A stretch of DNA of 64,000 nucleotides from Harmothoe impar (taxonomy: Eukaryota; Annelida; Polychaeta; Phyllodocida; Polynoidae). The notes beneath the pieces were generated by a model. The model was not told the DNA's origin and made no database searches. It saw only the letters and a list, made by a program, of their open reading frames with translations. The stretch is taken from positions 41,977,377 to 42,041,376 of the forward strand of contig OX381708.1 in NCBI GenBank assembly GCA_947462335.1, read 5' to 3'. Position numbers and translations under genes: made by a program. Positions 28,143 to 39,755 of this stretch are shown in pieces (within the stretch, counting starts at the first letter, position 1; every line of letters starts with the position of its first letter).

Positions 28143-31100
28143 ATGTCTTCCACTAAACTAAATGTCATCTCTTTAAACTGTTGGTGAGTATAGGCGATGG
28201 TTGTTTGTAATTTGAAACTTATTACTTATACTAACTGAGATTCTCTATGTGCATACTAGATAGGGCTGCTCACTAGACTATTTGCTGAGGTTGGGAGGGG
28301 GGTGGGGCTTGGTGGATTAGCTGGAAGTATTTTCGACCCCCCCACTAATTTCCGTTTTGTTTTGGCCTCCTCACCTTTTTTGGCCTTGTTTTTCCTTATG
28401 CCCCTCCCTATATCCACCAGCCCCCCTCCCCCCATCCCCAGCTGGTAAAAAGATAACTAGACTCATAAATTAAACTATGACTTGTCAGTTGTACTGTAGT
28501 ATGTTATTATATGGAGTGCATAAAGCCTAATATTCAGGGGGAGGGGTGGTAAATATGTAGGCCCATCCAGAGGAGGGAAGCCAGCACTTTTTATAATCGA
28601 GAAGGTAGGTAGGTAGGGGGGGGGGTCTGTAAAATGTTGACCCCCTCTGTAACCCCACCCTTGTAACCCATCTGCCCCACCCTTGTTGTCTATCTGATGA
28701 GAAATATGTATGTTCTGTTACAGGGGATTGCAGCTACCTAAACCATATTGCCAGCTCAGGAAGGAAAGATTCCGGGCAATAGGAGAATTCCTCTCTAAGG
28801 GCAACTATGACTTGGTTTTACTTCAAGAGGTAAGTACCAGTACCCTGTAATGTATAGATCCAACATGTCTATGCCCCAATATACTCTTTAACAGGTCAGA
28901 ATATCTATACTTTAGAAATGATGTATCGCTCATTTATCCAATTCTCTTCATGTAGTGTCTGCTTAGTAAAGAAAATCACAATTAAGATGATATGGTCAAC
29001 CAGTTGCTAATGGCGATGCTAGACTTGTATATATAAGTCAGCTGATTTAGCATTTGATATGATTTTTCAGTTATTTATTTATCAGTATATACATTTATCC
29101 TCTTATACAGGTCTGGGTGCAGGCAGATTACGATGATCTGTGTAAGATGGTCTTCCAGGCTCTTCCCCATTCTCACTACTTCCACACGTGAGTGCAATAC
29201 CTTACCCCAAAGAACATCAGCTCGAATTGAGGGGCAGTCCTCAAAATAAAAGAAAATTCCTTTTGAACTATCTGCCTTTTCCACCTACATCAAATATTTA
29301 GTATAATTATTTTTCCAAACTTGGTTTACAGTTTTTCAATTTTTTCACTGATGCAATACATACATATTGATAACTACCCAATATCTAAAAAAATTATTTT
29401 ATCATGACCATTCCTGTATGAATATGTTAGCAAATCTATCATATTCCTTTCATTTACAGTGGGATATTTGGTAGCGGGTTATGTGTTTTTTCTAAACATT
29501 CTATCCTGGAGACCCTCCAGCACCGTTACTCGCTGAATGGTTCGCCGTTCCGGTTCTACCACGGCGACTGGTACGCCAACAAGTCGGTCGGCCTCGTACA
29601 GGTTCTAGTCAACGGTCTGAGAATCAACGCCTATGTCACACACGTAAGCACACACGGCTATATTTTCTTAAAGCTTATCATCCCTTATCACACAATGAGA
29701 ATGATATGCTCTAAATTCACGATTCAAAGAACTTAGAAGGTATACCCCATTATCAAAATAGTATGGTAGAAGTGTTCTCAAAGTGGAAAAGAATCTTGCT
29801 TAGGTATTTCCTAGAGTCCTGTTCTTTGATTCGTGCTGCAATTCACATACAAATGGTGTCCCATCTCTGTTCATCACCTAGCTCACCAGAGCTATCATAC
29901 TCCACACGACTACTCTCTCTTATATATACATTTCTCTCATTCTTAAATTCTATATCTTTCTTTTAGACACAAGCCGACTACAGCCCTAAATCACACCCAT
30001 ACCGCTTTAACCGGATTGTTCAGGCCTTTGAACTGGCCCAGTTTGTCAAGTTGACGAGTGACGGGTGTGATGGAGTCATCGTGGGTGGCGACTTCAACAC
30101 TAAACCCTCAGAGCTGGGATACAACTTGGTGCTCGCTGATGCCAACCTTCTTGACTGTTGGATGGAACAGGTATTATTTTGTTTGCCTATTCTTAAATCT
30201 AAATTTACCCTTTTTTCAGGACATTTCTTAGTGGCTATATCTCGTCATAATCTAGGTCCTTGTGGAAAATACTAGAAAATATCTCCCGTGGAAAAATATT
30301 TCTGCAGGATTTCTAACTATCACTTCACTTCATAGATTCTATGGTACATATTGAATCTCCCGACATAAAATTACTTCCGATGCATAAAAGCGCAAGGCCA
30401 AGTACATGACGGGAAAACAGGAGAGGTATTATATATTCTAACTCACCACTGTTGATTTGTAATACAGAAAGCTGAACGGGAAGATGACTTTGGAGCTACA
30501 TGTAACCACCTAGAAAACTCATTCTGTGGTGGACGAGAATCAAAGCGCATTGACTACCTCTTGTACCGTGCTAACTCCGGGTGCGACATGCGGTGTGAGT
30601 CTTGTGTCGTTAGTATGAAGCGGATACCCGGAGAGAATTACGACTACTCTGACCACTTTGCGCTGGACGCCCGTATTGTCATTAAGAAAAATGTTACAGG
30701 TGGGTGAGGTGTATTTATGGGATGCAAAATACTGTAAATTTTCAAGTACGACCATGGGTTGTAATACAAGCATCAGAACTCCATTACAGGTTGTACTCAA
30801 AGTCTGGGTGAGGGTTAAACACGTCTTTATTTTAGAAGTATAATGCATTACTTAAATAGTCATAATCAGACCCCAGGTGCGGCTTATAGGGCTGTTCAAG
30901 TTGGGGGTGCGTGCTATAGGCTACGCAGGATATCAGTTGTATGCAGGAATTCATAGTAATGGCATTCGTTCATACTTTTAGAGGTACAAACTTGTTAAAC
31001 ACCCATATTATCATCATTTTTATTGAGTAGCCAATTAAGTTACAATTAAAGGCTAATTCCATTTTTCATACCCCACAGCCATGGCGCCTGAAGTTAAGCA

Positions 31101-31404
31101 GAGTGCACTGAAAGAACTCTACACGGCTGCCATACCGCAGTTAGAGGACCGCATAGCAGAGTACCACAACGACCGCATCTACTTCGGACTTCTCTGCTTT
31201 GTCGCTCTTCTCGCGCTCACATTTCTGAGTAACCTACAAGTCGGCTATATCCTGGACTACCCGCTCGGACTGGTTAAAGTGCTCCTCGTTCTGACAATAG
31301 GACTGTGTCTATGGTGCGGGATCGTCGTGACTAACAAGGATGAGAATGAATTGACCTGTGTGAAAAAGGACATGGAAAATCAACTGAGATGTCTCAGTAT
31401 TTGA
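28143..31404 (+). CDS. SMPD2: Neutral sphingomyelinase (SMPD2 type), complete 7-exon gene
   Basis: Exons 28143-28183, 28724-28829, 29111-29187, 29460-29643, 29967-30170, 30468-30699 and 31079-31404, all AG/GT, join to 389 residues plus stop (human SMPD2 is 423). It hydrolyses sphingomyelin to ceramide and phosphocholine, or related lysolipids, with Mg2+. Active-site blocks of the DNase I-like fold: ISLNCWG at the start (Asn12); LVLLQEVW with metal-binding Glu49; YHGDW; YVTHTQADY with His136; VGGDFNTKP with Asp178/Asn180; YSDHFALD with Asp266/His267. Glu49 and His136 fall at the same residue numbers as I recall for the human enzyme. The C-terminus has two hydrophobic helices (about residues 315-332 and 343-364), as in SMPD2, which anchor it to internal membranes. 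No broken residue seen, so it should be functional. Confidence 0.95.
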
Positions 31405-32989
31405 TTCCTTTTTTCCCACCCCATTAGGTATTTTTGAGCTTTTTGTTGTATGGACCAAGCATCAGAATAGGGAACCTACCTATACTCTTCCCCGCAGACA
31501 ATGGTTATACATGTATCTTAATTTTAGATTATTTATTCATCATTTTAGATTTTGTATGCTTGTGATCTGATGCTGCTGTGACCTAGTGGTTTCGTTTTGT
31601 TGATGAGTCACGTCCCTACTGCCATACCAGTGTTGACACCATAAGCGGTTCAAAAACTTGATGTCCAATTAGAACCGACTACTATATATAATTAGTTTAA
31701 TAAGGAAAGGGGCATCATCTACCGCAGTTGAATCATTCTTGAACAGCCCTCCTCCTCATTTTACGTATGCATTAAATCATTTAACAGTCCACGGTATGTA
31801 TTAAAACCAAAATGTAACCTACTTCACCATGTACTTTATGCTTTCATGACAACAATGTTAAAATATATACAGTGATGATCTAGTTATATGTCTGACATAG
31901 GCCTATAATACATGTAGTAAAAAAAATTGCGAAGTGAATGCAATGTGTGATCGTCATATTCAGCTCATAGCATAATGTATATACTCAGGAGTAAAACCAT
32001 AAGCACAGCATGCCTGAGTGCAGGATACCAGTGTAGGTCGTCCCCAACCTCGGGCCCTCTGTATCCATTATTTTATGTTTAATATTGAATGGCTGGTCAG
32101 AGTAGACAGTGGTCATTTATTTAACAACGTTCGGAGTTTGGTGGACTTTCACGGAGTACATATACAGGAACTTTTCATGCCATGCCTCTAGAGTGATCTA
32201 CGTTTTTCTGAACCCCAACCCCTCCCCATGTGGCCTAGTGTTACCCTCAGGATATTGTGTCAACATCATTCTCCCCCACCCGAATATCTTTCGCTGCCTT
32301 CCCACCATCCACAGACCCCACTGTTGGTAGATAATGGTCACTCAAATGCAGAACATCTTCTGCCTCCAGATACATACATACGTAGGACGTCTAGAGGCCG
32401 TAGGGGAGAGGTGGGGTTTCTTACCTGATACAGGATAGAATACTGTGACTCCGTCTTGAAGTTTGATGATGCCGCTGTAAATGTAAGAGATTTAAGGGGC
32501 AGGATTTGAAATCCAATATTAAAATGGTAATAAATATGGAATAATTATCAAAAAGCGTTGGGCACAAACACACGGAAGATCACCCACGGTCTATCAATGT
32601 GCAATATGAACACCGATGATGAATAAACTCTTATGCACTTGACATATAAAGAGGGGTCTTGTCTTATTGGCTTTGAGTGGGGAAATGAGACAATTTCGAT
32701 TTCCTGACTATTAATCTGATTAATGTTAATTCGCTTCTTTTTTCCCGTTTTTATCTTCTTCAAAATTCACATATAAAACAACTTACTTTCACATTTCCTT
32801 TGACATCGAGACTGTCTCTCTTCCTTGCCCTCTGTGGTTTACCCCTTACTTTCAATATCTACCCTCAGCGTCATGGGTTGTAACCGCCTGACATACAGCC
32901 AACCCCTCCTGGCTGTGCAAGATGTATACAGGAAATGACTGGTGGGGTAAATTCCCGATTCCCTATAGTGGGTGTAAGAGTAGGAAAGT
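31405..32989. other. SMPD2 3' UTR and intergenic DNA
   Basis: The 3' UTR may end after ATTAAA at 31771-31776. The rest holds no clear gene apart from one small minus-strand exon candidate at 32425-32474. Confidence 0.4.
32425..32474 (-). other. Candidate isolated 50-nt exon
   Basis: On the minus strand a TTTACAG acceptor precedes, and a GTAAGA donor follows, a 50-nt open block encoding GIIKLQDGVTVFYPVS. No partner exon identified; the protein is not recognised. Confidence 0.3.
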
Positions 32990-33085
32990 ATAACTAGTGG
33001 TCCTCGGTCTGAGGTGGATGAAAGCATACATGTATGATGATGGATAACACGGAGTGGCTGTGCAAGACGGGATTTTCCTACCGCC
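32990..33085 (-). repeat. DIRS repeat B2 (3' terminus)
   Basis: 96 bp identical to B1 at 33284-33379; starts at TAACTAGTGGTCCTCGG on the plus strand. Confidence 0.9.
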
Positions 33086-33124
33086 TAATAACTTTTATTT
33101 ATAAACCAGAGTAGAAAAAGAAAG

Positions 33125-33283
33125 AAAAAATGTCTGTGCATGTCCGGCAACGCTCTCTGTCAGTGTGACCAGCGGGGACTGGTCACCACGCAGGCAGGGG
33201 GGAGGGGGGTCAACCCCCACCTGGTGAGTTCAGAAGTAGGTCAGCGTGTCCCAGTTATAGTGCACACACGAGTGTGTGCTTCA
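33125..33283 (-). repeat. DIRS repeat A2 (internal)
   Basis: 159 bp identical to A1 at 39756-39914. Contains CAGTGTGACCAGCGGGGACT and the G-rich tract GGGGGGAGGGGGG. Short identical ORFs inside A1 and A2 are not genes. Confidence 0.92.
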
Positions 33284-33379
33284 ATAACTAGTGGTCCTCG
33301 GTCTGAGGTGGATGAAAGCATACATGTATGATGATGGATAACACGGAGTGGCTGTGCAAGACGGGATTTTCCTACCGCC
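33284..33379 (-). repeat. DIRS repeat B1
   Basis: 96 bp, directly abutting A2; identical to B2. Confidence 0.9.
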
Positions 33380-34182
33380 AACCACCCAGACCGAAGGTGA
33401 GTTAGTCCTTAAGAATAACGAGATAAGCAATCTGCAACATATTTGTCCTTGGAATAACGTGTAGATTTGTCTGAACTCAAATAGAGGAGAACAGATAGAG
33501 ACTTCCAGTCACCATAAATGCGAATATCATGTAGCGGCAGTCCGATCCTGCTTAGAAATGTAGCGCTGCCTCTCCTCAGGCTGTGAGTACCGTAGTACCC
33601 ATGGAGACCAGCCTTTTTGCAGGCTGCCCTCAGCTTGTTTAGATACCACAAGTAGCTAGGAGGGGCATCAGAACATGGAAGACGCAGTAGCGGGCCTTTG
33701 GAAGGGTAATTCCTGGTATATCTTCTGACCCACCTAACAGGGCACAAACAGGAGGAAGACTTGACTACCGGTATAACGACCTCTCTCTCATTAAATTGGA
33801 TTGTCTTAGACAAATTAATAGTGACGTCGAAGCCGTATGACGTCACGATCACATCACTGGACTGGAGGGTATGAGGGGAAGCTGTAACATGACCCTTCCT
33901 CAGGAGGCACCTGAAGCTTAGGGTTACTAGACACCAGAACAGCAAGTCCGATGGGTCCTTCAAAGATAAAGCGCTGAATATCTTAAGCAAATGATGTGGT
34001 AGGAGAGGGTCTACCTGTGAGGCTTTATCACCCAGAAGCCTCTTAGCACCCAGCATGGTGCATTTCACTAAGAAAGATGATTTGGCTGACACATCCGCAC
34101 CAAACCATTGATGCAGGATCCACACTGCACTAATATAGTTGGTAATTGAAGAATACTTGAAGCTGAATGTGAGGAAGAATAT

Positions 34183-35545
34183 CAGGGCTGGGCAACTGTC
34201 GCAATGTCGCAAAAGATTTGCGACAGAGGCCTTGGAAAATGCGACAAGGACATTAGGGATAGTCTGGGCTTTCCAAATCTGAAAGAATTTTGTAAATATT
34301 CCAATTTGAACCAAAGTTAAAACTGTTTTAATAGCCTTCCTCTTCAAGTGCTCCTGGAGCAATATTATTATCATATGCTTCTAAAATGTAGCCTATATAG
34401 CCTAACAGAAAAAAATGGAGCAATCTACCCACAAATTAGAATAAACTAATCTAGAGGTAGAATTCCACATTTATTCTGGAGCAATATGTCCAGAGAATGC
34501 ATCAATCTGAAAGTAATATCCCTAGCTATTTGGGGCAACATTTTCTAGGTTTTCTCAGCAATGTATTATGTCTCTGGACCCCTCAAAATACATCAAGCTA
34601 CAGATAAAATTCTGCAGAGCAATATGCCCCCAAAACTCCACAGAACACACTACATCAATTTAATATGTCTAAATTTCCCTGGAGCAAAATGTTCAGGAGA
34701 AATCAATTTAACAATAGGATTTTAAATTCTATCCAGAATAATGCTAAGGTAGAATTTCTAAATTTCCCCATGCAACACACTCAGAGAGCCATCAGAATAT
34801 ATCAATATAAAAGGCAAAATTTCTGTATGTTCCTAGACCAATATATGTGCCCAAATATCATCCAATTTCACAATTATATTAAACAGTCAATTTTCTTTGA
34901 GTCTCAAAGAAAATTCTAAAGGTAAAATTTCAAGATCTTCAAAATGCAACATGCTCCCAGAACCATCAGAAAACATCAATCTAAAAGGTAGAATTTCAGA
35001 ATTTTTCTAAATCAATATGTCCCCCCAAAGCTTCAGAATATACTGATCCAACAGTATTCTTATAAGAGCAGTATGTCTCTAAACACCTCAGAATATATCA
35101 CTCCTCAGATAGAAATCAAAAGTTGCATGAAGTAAATTTCCACAGAACACATCAATTGAAAGGTAGAATTTCTAAATTTATTTTCTTAACCTCTCAGCAT
35201 ACACTATAGTAAAGACATTTCAGGGGCAGATCCAGGAATTTGGGAAAGGGGGGGGCGCCGTAATACCTACAGCATTGGGGGTGTTCAACCATCTACATTA
35301 AAATTTACCAAAAAATAGGGGGGGCGCGCGCCCCTTGCGCCCCCCCCCCTGGATCGGCCCCTGCATTTGATGTCTCAGAATTCTCCTGGATTACACACAC
35401 AAAATCTCCCTTGAGGTGACGGGGGAGGACCGTAGGGATGTCACCCCCCTCACTCCTAGTTAATGTTTGCCCCCCCCCCCTCGGAAATACTTTGCTCCAT
35501 AGATTTCTAGGTTTGCTCCAGGGTATCACAATATGCCCAGCCTTG
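34183..35545. mobile_element. hAT-like nonautonomous insertion in the recombinase gene
   Basis: Ends CAGGGCTGGGCA and TGCCCAGCCTTG form an imperfect inverted repeat of the CAGGG(C/G)TGGGC type common in hAT elements. The flanks share only ATAT-type sequence, so an exact 8-bp duplication is not visible. The interior 34430-35200 is a degenerate ~75-85-bp tandem repeat with recurring GAGCAATATGTCC and GGTAGAATTTCTAAATTT units. No transposase. Confidence 0.75.
35221..35363. mobile_element. Nested 143-bp CAGGGGCAGATCCAGG element
   Basis: Ends CAGGGGCAGATCCAGG and CCTGGATCGGCCCCTG, inverted with one mismatch, around G/C tracts. CATTT is repeated directly at both flanks (35216-35220, 35364-35368). 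Inserted inside the hAT-like element, making three levels of nesting. Confidence 0.75.
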
Positions 35546-35680
35546 GATATGTAGATGCAGATGATCTCCACTGCAGCTGGTACCGGTAGGAATTGATGAT
35601 CAGAGCAGAAGGTCAAATACTTCTTCCACTGGGATTTCCTTGTAGACCAAGTGGCCTCAGACCAGCAGGCTGCCTTCAGA

Positions 35681-37999
35681 TCAGCCCACCGAGTTTTTAG
35701 ATCCGACCCTGGAAGCACAGCAGAGAGAGAACACGTCATGTAACGAGGAACAGTTATTAATGTGCTTGAGTACCGGTAGTCTGGATAAGGAATCAGCCAG
35801 GGAGTTGTCATGTGAGGATATTCTCTTTGGAATTATATAGATATTCAAGAAAACACAAATCCAGAAGATCTCTCTAAGCCAGTGCATACAGTTAATATTT
35901 TTGGATCTGCCTGTGGACAACATCGTCTGGACCTGGGTGTTGTCAGTGTACAAGAGTATGGTGACGTTACGGTAGTAGTTCCCCCAATGTATCAAAGCTG
36001 ATAGGACTGGCCAAAGTTCCTCTACATTGATTTGATCATCAAACATGGAACCCTTTGCTGGCGGAGGGACATTGTGAGGACACAGTGGGGTGAAAGGAAT
36101 GGTGAGGGAATCATCTGTAGGGTCGCCAGACTCAGGGGTTTGGTCCCACCACCCATATAGTATGCCCTCATCTGACGCCACACCAAAACCAGTATCTGAA
36201 GAGTCAGTGAACACCTCAGCTGTGTTTGTGAAAGGAAGCAGGACCTTGGCATGACCATTGAACCATGTGAGGAAGCTGTCCCACCACAGCAGGTCGTCTT
36301 TGTAGATGGAAGACAATGAAAGGCGACGTCTCCCCTTAGTCGCCTTCAATAGATTGAAGAGTTTACTGGTGAAGGTCCTACCCCCCTTCACCACTGACGA
36401 GCAGTGGGAGAGGAGTCCAGTAACACACTCCAAGTCTTTCCTAGAACACCAGGACTTCCCCACTAAAGCCTTGACTGCCTCCTGTGTCCGTTGTAGTTTT
36501 TTAAGGGGGAGCCTGAGCTCCATCTGCTCAAGGTCAATTTCAATGCCTAGGTAGGTGACCGTTGATGAGGGACTCGAGGCCTTCTTCCAATTCAAGTTGA
36601 AACCCATGTGCCTTAGGACATTAATAAGTAATGTCTGGTTGTGCTGACATTCCACAAAATTATCGCCATAGACGTAGAAGTCGTCTAAGTAATTGATAAT
36701 TGACACATTCAGCCGGTATAGGTATCTTCTGACGAAATCCGTCACACTATTGAATATACCACAAGCACTGCGTATACCAAAGCACATACAGTTGTCCACA
36801 TACCATTTGTCGCCGTCACCAGTATTCCACATAAAACCACAAAATTGCCTGTTGGAGGGGTGTATATTTATGCTGCGGTAGGCCGCGCTGATATCTACCA
36901 CAGCTCCGAGGCCGCCTTGATTGGAGATGGACACAGCATCTTCCACTGTCGAGTATGAGAATTTCTTAGTAGTAGATTCCATGTAGTCATTAATACTACT
37001 GTGAGGTCTGGAGCAGTCAGTAATACACCTGACTTTACCGTCAGCTCTCCTAATGGCCCCTAGAGCATTTACACAGGAAGGTTGTTCACTGACATGAGTT
37101 ATTTTCCCGTTGACACATTCCTCTAGTACTGTCGCCGACAATTCAGGGGCTGCATCCTCTACACTACCATAATTGACACATGAGTACTTCAGCTGGCAGT
37201 CACTGTCCAGTATATTAAACCCCTGACAAATACCGGTGAGAATGAATGAATCGTCGTCAGAAAACGATTCATCTTTGCTGCACATAGCACAACAGCGGCA
37301 CGGTAGAAGCTGTGACTTGACCCCGTTCAGAATGTAAACACACGCACAAGTGCCCGCGTAACAACTGTCAAACAATGGCATATGGACGCCCGGCGATACT
37401 TCCACACACCTGTCATAGCCTGCAGAACGCCTGACATTCCTACAAACTAGATCTTGACAGTTATTAATATATTTGATCCGGTAATAGGTGTCCACGTCCT
37501 TTGGATTAATGGGCAAATTCAGGTTCGTGGTGTGGGCGTCGCCATCTTGGATCCCATAATGCATTGCGGGGTCGAGCATGCCGGAAGTGACGCCGACTAA
37601 TCCCGAGGCGCCATTTCCTCGGGAACTATTAGAAACATTTGGTTCCGATGCCGCTGTGAAATCCCACTGGTCATTGCAACTGACATTATGCATGTTTGGG
37701 TTATGATTCATAAAAAAATCAGAAGTTTTCAAAATATTGTCGGAGCTCGGGACAACTCGGCTCCCTTCGGGATCAAAATGGCGGACATCACCTTCCGGAA
37801 TCACCCGTCTGGGCGAGCTGCAATCACAACAATCCGATTTTGAGGGTCCCACCAAGCATGAGTGATTGTTTACACTCACAAATTGATTTATCGACTCCGC
37901 CTGACTAATTATAGCCGTTGATCCGCCGGTTTCAGCCCCGGGGGCGGCCCCTGAGACCGTAGTAGGGTGCGAGTCATCAGCCTTCCCTACTAACAACAA
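35681..37999 (-). CDS. DIRS reverse transcriptase-RNase H, intact
   Basis: 772 residues, one frame. The N-terminal 250 residues are Cys- and Asn-rich and not recognised. The reverse transcriptase follows: a GKVRCITDCSRPHSSIND-type block, VVDISAAYRSINIHP (catalytic Asp), FGIRSACGIFN, and YLDDFYVYGD, the YxDD box. Then comes RNase H: AEVFTDSSDTGFGV (Asp), VEELWPVLSALIHWG (Glu), LLYTDNTQVQ (Asp) and HDNSLADSLSRL (last Asp). The layout and 'LADxLSR' ending are typical of DIRS elements. It starts 18 bp after the gag stop, and the recombinase frame overlaps its 3' end. No internal stop, consistent with recent activity. Confidence 0.92.
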   Translation of the reverse strand: MLLVGKADDSHPTTVSGAAPGAETGGSTAIISQAESINQFVSVNNHSCLVGPSKSDCCDCSSPRRVIPEGDVRHFDPEGSRVVPSSDNILKTSDFFMNHNPNMHNVSCNDQWDFTAASEPNVSNSSRGNGASGLVGVTSGMLDPAMHYGIQDGDAHTTNLNLPINPKDVDTYYRIKYINNCQDLVCRNVRRSAGYDRCVEVSPGVHMPLFDSCYAGTCACVYILNGVKSQLLPCRCCAMCSKDESFSDDDSFILTGICQGFNILDSDCQLKYSCVNYGSVEDAAPELSATVLEECVNGKITHVSEQPSCVNALGAIRRADGKVRCITDCSRPHSSINDYMESTTKKFSYSTVEDAVSISNQGGLGAVVDISAAYRSINIHPSNRQFCGFMWNTGDGDKWYVDNCMCFGIRSACGIFNSVTDFVRRYLYRLNVSIINYLDDFYVYGDNFVECQHNQTLLINVLRHMGFNLNWKKASSPSSTVTYLGIEIDLEQMELRLPLKKLQRTQEAVKALVGKSWCSRKDLECVTGLLSHCSSVVKGGRTFTSKLFNLLKATKGRRRLSLSSIYKDDLLWWDSFLTWFNGHAKVLLPFTNTAEVFTDSSDTGFGVASDEGILYGWWDQTPESGDPTDDSLTIPFTPLCPHNVPPPAKGSMFDDQINVEELWPVLSALIHWGNYYRNVTILLYTDNTQVQTMLSTGRSKNINCMHWLREIFWICVFLNIYIIPKRISSHDNSLADSLSRLPVLKHINNCSSLHDVFSLCCASRVGSKNSVG

Positions 38000-38017
38000 A
38001 CAGGGTAAGTCAGTATT

Positions 38018-39697
38018 CTAGCTGGGACGAGCTCCCGGCGCGGGGTGGCCGGTCAGGGAATAGCAGGCGGTGATGGCATGACCGGGCTTGAAGCAATAAG
38101 AACACACGTGTGGGAATCTGCATGGGTTATAGGTACATCCCACTCCGTTGTATTTCATGCAATACATGGAGTCAGTCTCCACTTGAGATCCCCGAGTATT
38201 GCTGGACTTGACTTGCCCGGGTCCCTGACTGCCACTTGGGGGGCTGTTTTGATACCAGCCCGACCTGCCCTGATTAGAACCCTGCCTGTTACCCTCCCTA
38301 TTGTTGTAGGCACCCTGCTGATTCTGGCTCCTCCTGACAGCGCGGGTGTTATCAGCTCCCAGGTACCGCACACACAGCTCCTGATCACCAGCTGTGAATG
38401 CTGAGACGCCTTTCTTGTTGGCCTTTTTCCTGACACCTTCATCGTACTTGACTAGGCCCCCAGTGGTGTAAGATCGGGTAGCCGCTTTCTCTCCCATAAA
38501 CACGTTATGTCTCAGCATGCCACCCACATCATGACCCTTCTCGTACATTTTCAAAGTAAGCTTAGATGATGTCGTCCACAGGTTTTCCACAGACATGGGT
38601 TTATCCCTGTCTTCTCTTAACAAGTAATGTCTGATGCCAAACTTACGCTTCTTGTGCTTCTTTTTAGACCTGCTGTCACCACTGGAGGAGGACGAGGAGG
38701 ACGAGTCAGAAGAAGTCGACCCCCTGGAGTAGCTGCGGCGTCCAGGTGACCCATGGTGACCACGTGATGACGTTTTAGGTCTACGCCTGTCCTCATCAGA
38801 AGAGGACAACACATAGGAGGTGTACCTAGGATCATCACCCCTAGAGTGCCGGGAACTCCTGCCTGGAGGTAACTCCTTGAAGCGCGTCTCCTTGACTACT
38901 GCACGTCTACTTGACTTGGGAGGGGTGTGACGTGTATGGTGTCTCCTGGGCATGAACTCCTGTTCCGTATCACGGTAGTACTCTCCCTCTGATAGTGAGT
39001 CATCCCGAGCAGAAACATGCACCTTCTTCTTAGGCTTCCTGGGGACACCACCTGAAGCTCCTCCGGCAGCACCCCCGCCCTTTGAGGCACCGCCTGAGGC
39101 GCTGGGCTCAGGGGCCGGCCCGATGCCGCCGGCCCTGCCACAGCCGTCACCTGCTGGGACATGGATGGTTGACTTCACCCGCGACTTACTACGGCCTTTC
39201 ACCTTGGACGAATCACCTCCAGATTTACTATAATAAGGTGCAGAGTCAGAGTCCGAGAGGGGAGGATCCTCCAGTTTAAGCCCCTTTTCCAACACCTTGT
39301 TCAGAAGTACCTCGATGTTCTGCATCCTGGAGTCTGCATGGCTGAGCCTGTCATTCACCCGTTTCATATTCGTGAGAAACCGGTTAAATTCCTCGTCAGG
39401 TTTGATTGGCTCATCATCTGCATGGATACTCCCCTCGTCGGAGGCAATATCAGGTAAGTTCAAGGTGGGTTGAGGCGGCACCTTGGACTTTATCTTGGAT
39501 TTGGGAGTGTTAGGTTTACCCTTGGGCAGCTTGCCCTTGCCCTTGGGCGTCCGGCCATGAGGTTCGTCGTACCGGCTCAGGTCTTCCTCCTCCGAACACT
39601 CCCCTGACGAGAAAATTGGCTGCCGCTGACATTTCTTACCAGTAGGTGCCTGGTGACTGGACCTACAGGTAGCACAATACCTAGTCTGTTTCCCCAT
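38018..39697 (-). CDS. DIRS gag-like protein, intact
   Basis: 559 residues. An N-terminal Cys-His motif (YCATCRSSHQAPTGKKC) is followed by a long, disordered, charged region rich in Ser/Lys/Arg/Pro with poly-Ser and RS-like stretches (about residues 160-350). A more structured block follows (YLLREDRDKPMSVENLWTTS and onward), then an Arg/Gly/Gln tract. The C-terminus has CTYNPCRFPHVC and CSYCFKPGHAITAC, a C-x2-C-x4-H-x4-C zinc knuckle, which is expected to bind element RNA. First ORF of the DIRS element. Confidence 0.85.
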   Translation of the reverse strand: MGKQTRYCATCRSSHQAPTGKKCQRQPIFSSGECSEEEDLSRYDEPHGRTPKGKGKLPKGKPNTPKSKIKSKVPPQPTLNLPDIASDEGSIHADDEPIKPDEEFNRFLTNMKRVNDRLSHADSRMQNIEVLLNKVLEKGLKLEDPPLSDSDSAPYYSKSGGDSSKVKGRSKSRVKSTIHVPAGDGCGRAGGIGPAPEPSASGGASKGGGAAGGASGGVPRKPKKKVHVSARDDSLSEGEYYRDTEQEFMPRRHHTRHTPPKSSRRAVVKETRFKELPPGRSSRHSRGDDPRYTSYVLSSSDEDRRRPKTSSRGHHGSPGRRSYSRGSTSSDSSSSSSSSGDSRSKKKHKKRKFGIRHYLLREDRDKPMSVENLWTTSSKLTLKMYEKGHDVGGMLRHNVFMGEKAATRSYTTGGLVKYDEGVRKKANKKGVSAFTAGDQELCVRYLGADNTRAVRRSQNQQGAYNNREGNRQGSNQGRSGWYQNSPPSGSQGPGQVKSSNTRGSQVETDSMYCMKYNGVGCTYNPCRFPHVCSYCFKPGHAITACYSLTGHPAPGARPS

Positions 39698-39755
39698 AAT
39701 TGTATAGCAACGCCTATATGCTTACAACAATGGGCGCCTATCGTAATCCATCCAG

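Larger units (their letters stand above)
33409..35811 (-). pseudogene. Tyrosine recombinase of the DIRS element, split by insertion
   Basis: The N-terminal part starts in a frame overlapping the end of RT-RNase H (Met at 35811) and carries a helical core-binding-type segment (KTRWADLKAACWSEATWSTR, then KKYLTFCSDHQFLPVPAAVE). The C-terminal part, read down to the stop at 33409, has the catalytic domain: an Arg in the FRCLLRKGH block, THSLRRG (the H-x-x-R box), GDWKS, and a Tyr in the VLLYLSS region. Between them lies a 1.36-kb hAT-like insertion (34183-35545). The two parts are in different frames across the insertion, so no intact recombinase is made from this copy. The enzyme normally integrates the circular DNA copy. 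Confidence 0.85.

Noticed and set aside
33140..33331. 63-codon frame repeated at 39771-39953
   Set aside because: Both copies are the DIRS split direct repeat A; the encoded peptide has no support.
38045..39279. Frames of 65-119 codons on plus and other minus frames
   Set aside because: Shadows of the intact DIRS gag frame.
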